A DNA stretch of 12,866 nt from Candidatus Zixiibacteriota bacterium (GTDB lineage Bacteria; SM23-81). Positions within the stretch are counted from its first letter, which is position 1, and each line of letters opens with the position of its first letter. The notes beneath the pieces are model-generated. The model worked only from the letters and a program-made list of their open reading frames with translations. It was not told where the DNA came from and made no database searches. Positions 12,705-12,866 of this stretch are shown here, piece after piece. The position numbers and the translations under genes are program-made. The stretch is taken from contig DAOVRJ010000043.1 of assembly GCA_030628225.1 (NCBI GenBank), forward strand, positions 1-12,866. Direction: 5' to 3'.

Positions 12705-12866
12705 CTATTTGGTAATTTGTTGCCTTGTGTGTGTGATTCTCCGTTTGCCGAACTCAATGGCCATCATCGCCTGCTGTCCAACTCCCGGAAGACCCAGATC
12801 GGCGGATAACAACACATCACTGCTCCTGGGCCGTTGTCTCCTGAGCTTCGATTCCCCTGACATATT
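12705..12866 (-). CDS. Unrecognised C-terminal protein fragment (3' end of a gene)
   Basis: An open frame enters from the right edge and ends at TAG (12705-12707) after 53 codons. It includes MSGESKLRRQRP, then SADLGLPGVGQQAMMAIEF, and ends RRITHTRQQITK. The stop lies 8 bases before the ATG of the zinc-ribbon gene, the spacing expected within an operon, and GGAGAAGG follows the stop directly. The frame is open right to the edge, so it may be the tail of a longer protein. It could also be a short gene starting at the ATG at 12863, but any ribosome binding site would lie outside the window. I do not recognise a family. Confidence 0.45.
   Translation of the reverse strand, partial: NMSGESKLRRQRPRSSDVLLSADLGLPGVGQQAMMAIEFGKRRITHTRQQITK

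Noticed and set aside
1-12866. CRISPR arrays, insertion sequences, tRNA or rRNA genes, integrase or attachment sites
   Set aside because: No regularly spaced repeats, transposase motifs, terminal inverted repeats or recognisable RNA genes were seen on either strand.

Overview
The window is a nearly complete type IV pilus (T4P) gene cluster from a diderm (Gram-negative-type) bacterium. All confident genes lie on the minus strand, so the biological order runs from high to low coordinates. A secretin (PilQ), the PilMNOP inner-membrane scaffold and a PorV-type outer-membrane barrel show two membranes. Sigma-54 promoters in front of pilus genes and the gene content fit a deltaproteobacterium-like lineage or one of the candidate phyla with similar pilus loci. 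I cannot name a genus, and no 16S or other phylogenetic marker is present.

Right end (12866 to 11480): the 3' end of an unrecognised gene, a small zinc-ribbon/DUF2007-like protein, and a UbiA-family membrane prenyltransferase of the polyprenyl-phosphate phosphoribosyltransferase type. Two hairpin terminators follow (11423-11443 and 11190-11233).

Middle (11195 to 7351): pilB stands alone behind a sigma-54 (-24/-12) promoter. A second, nearly identical sigma-54 promoter precedes pilC, which leads into pilA. Both promoters carry the same 14-base motif, matching at 12 positions, at exactly the same distance upstream. This looks like a shared enhancer-binding-protein site that would switch on the extension ATPase and the pilus operon together.

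Left (7770 to 188): pilA (major pilin, near-perfect ribosome binding site), three minor pilin-like genes (PilV-, PilW- and PilX-like, the last with an apparent beta-helix passenger), then pilM-pilN-pilO-pilP-pilQ with overlapping or nearly touching genes, and a PorV/UPF0164-type outer-membrane protein. PilB powers assembly through PilC. PilM, N, O and P link the motor to a compact PilQ secretin. PilA is the shaft, and the minor pilins probably prime or cap it. No pilT, pilD, pilS/pilR or pilY1 lies in the window. At the far left, a cold-shock protein gene starts under its own sigma-70-like promoter and runs off the edge.
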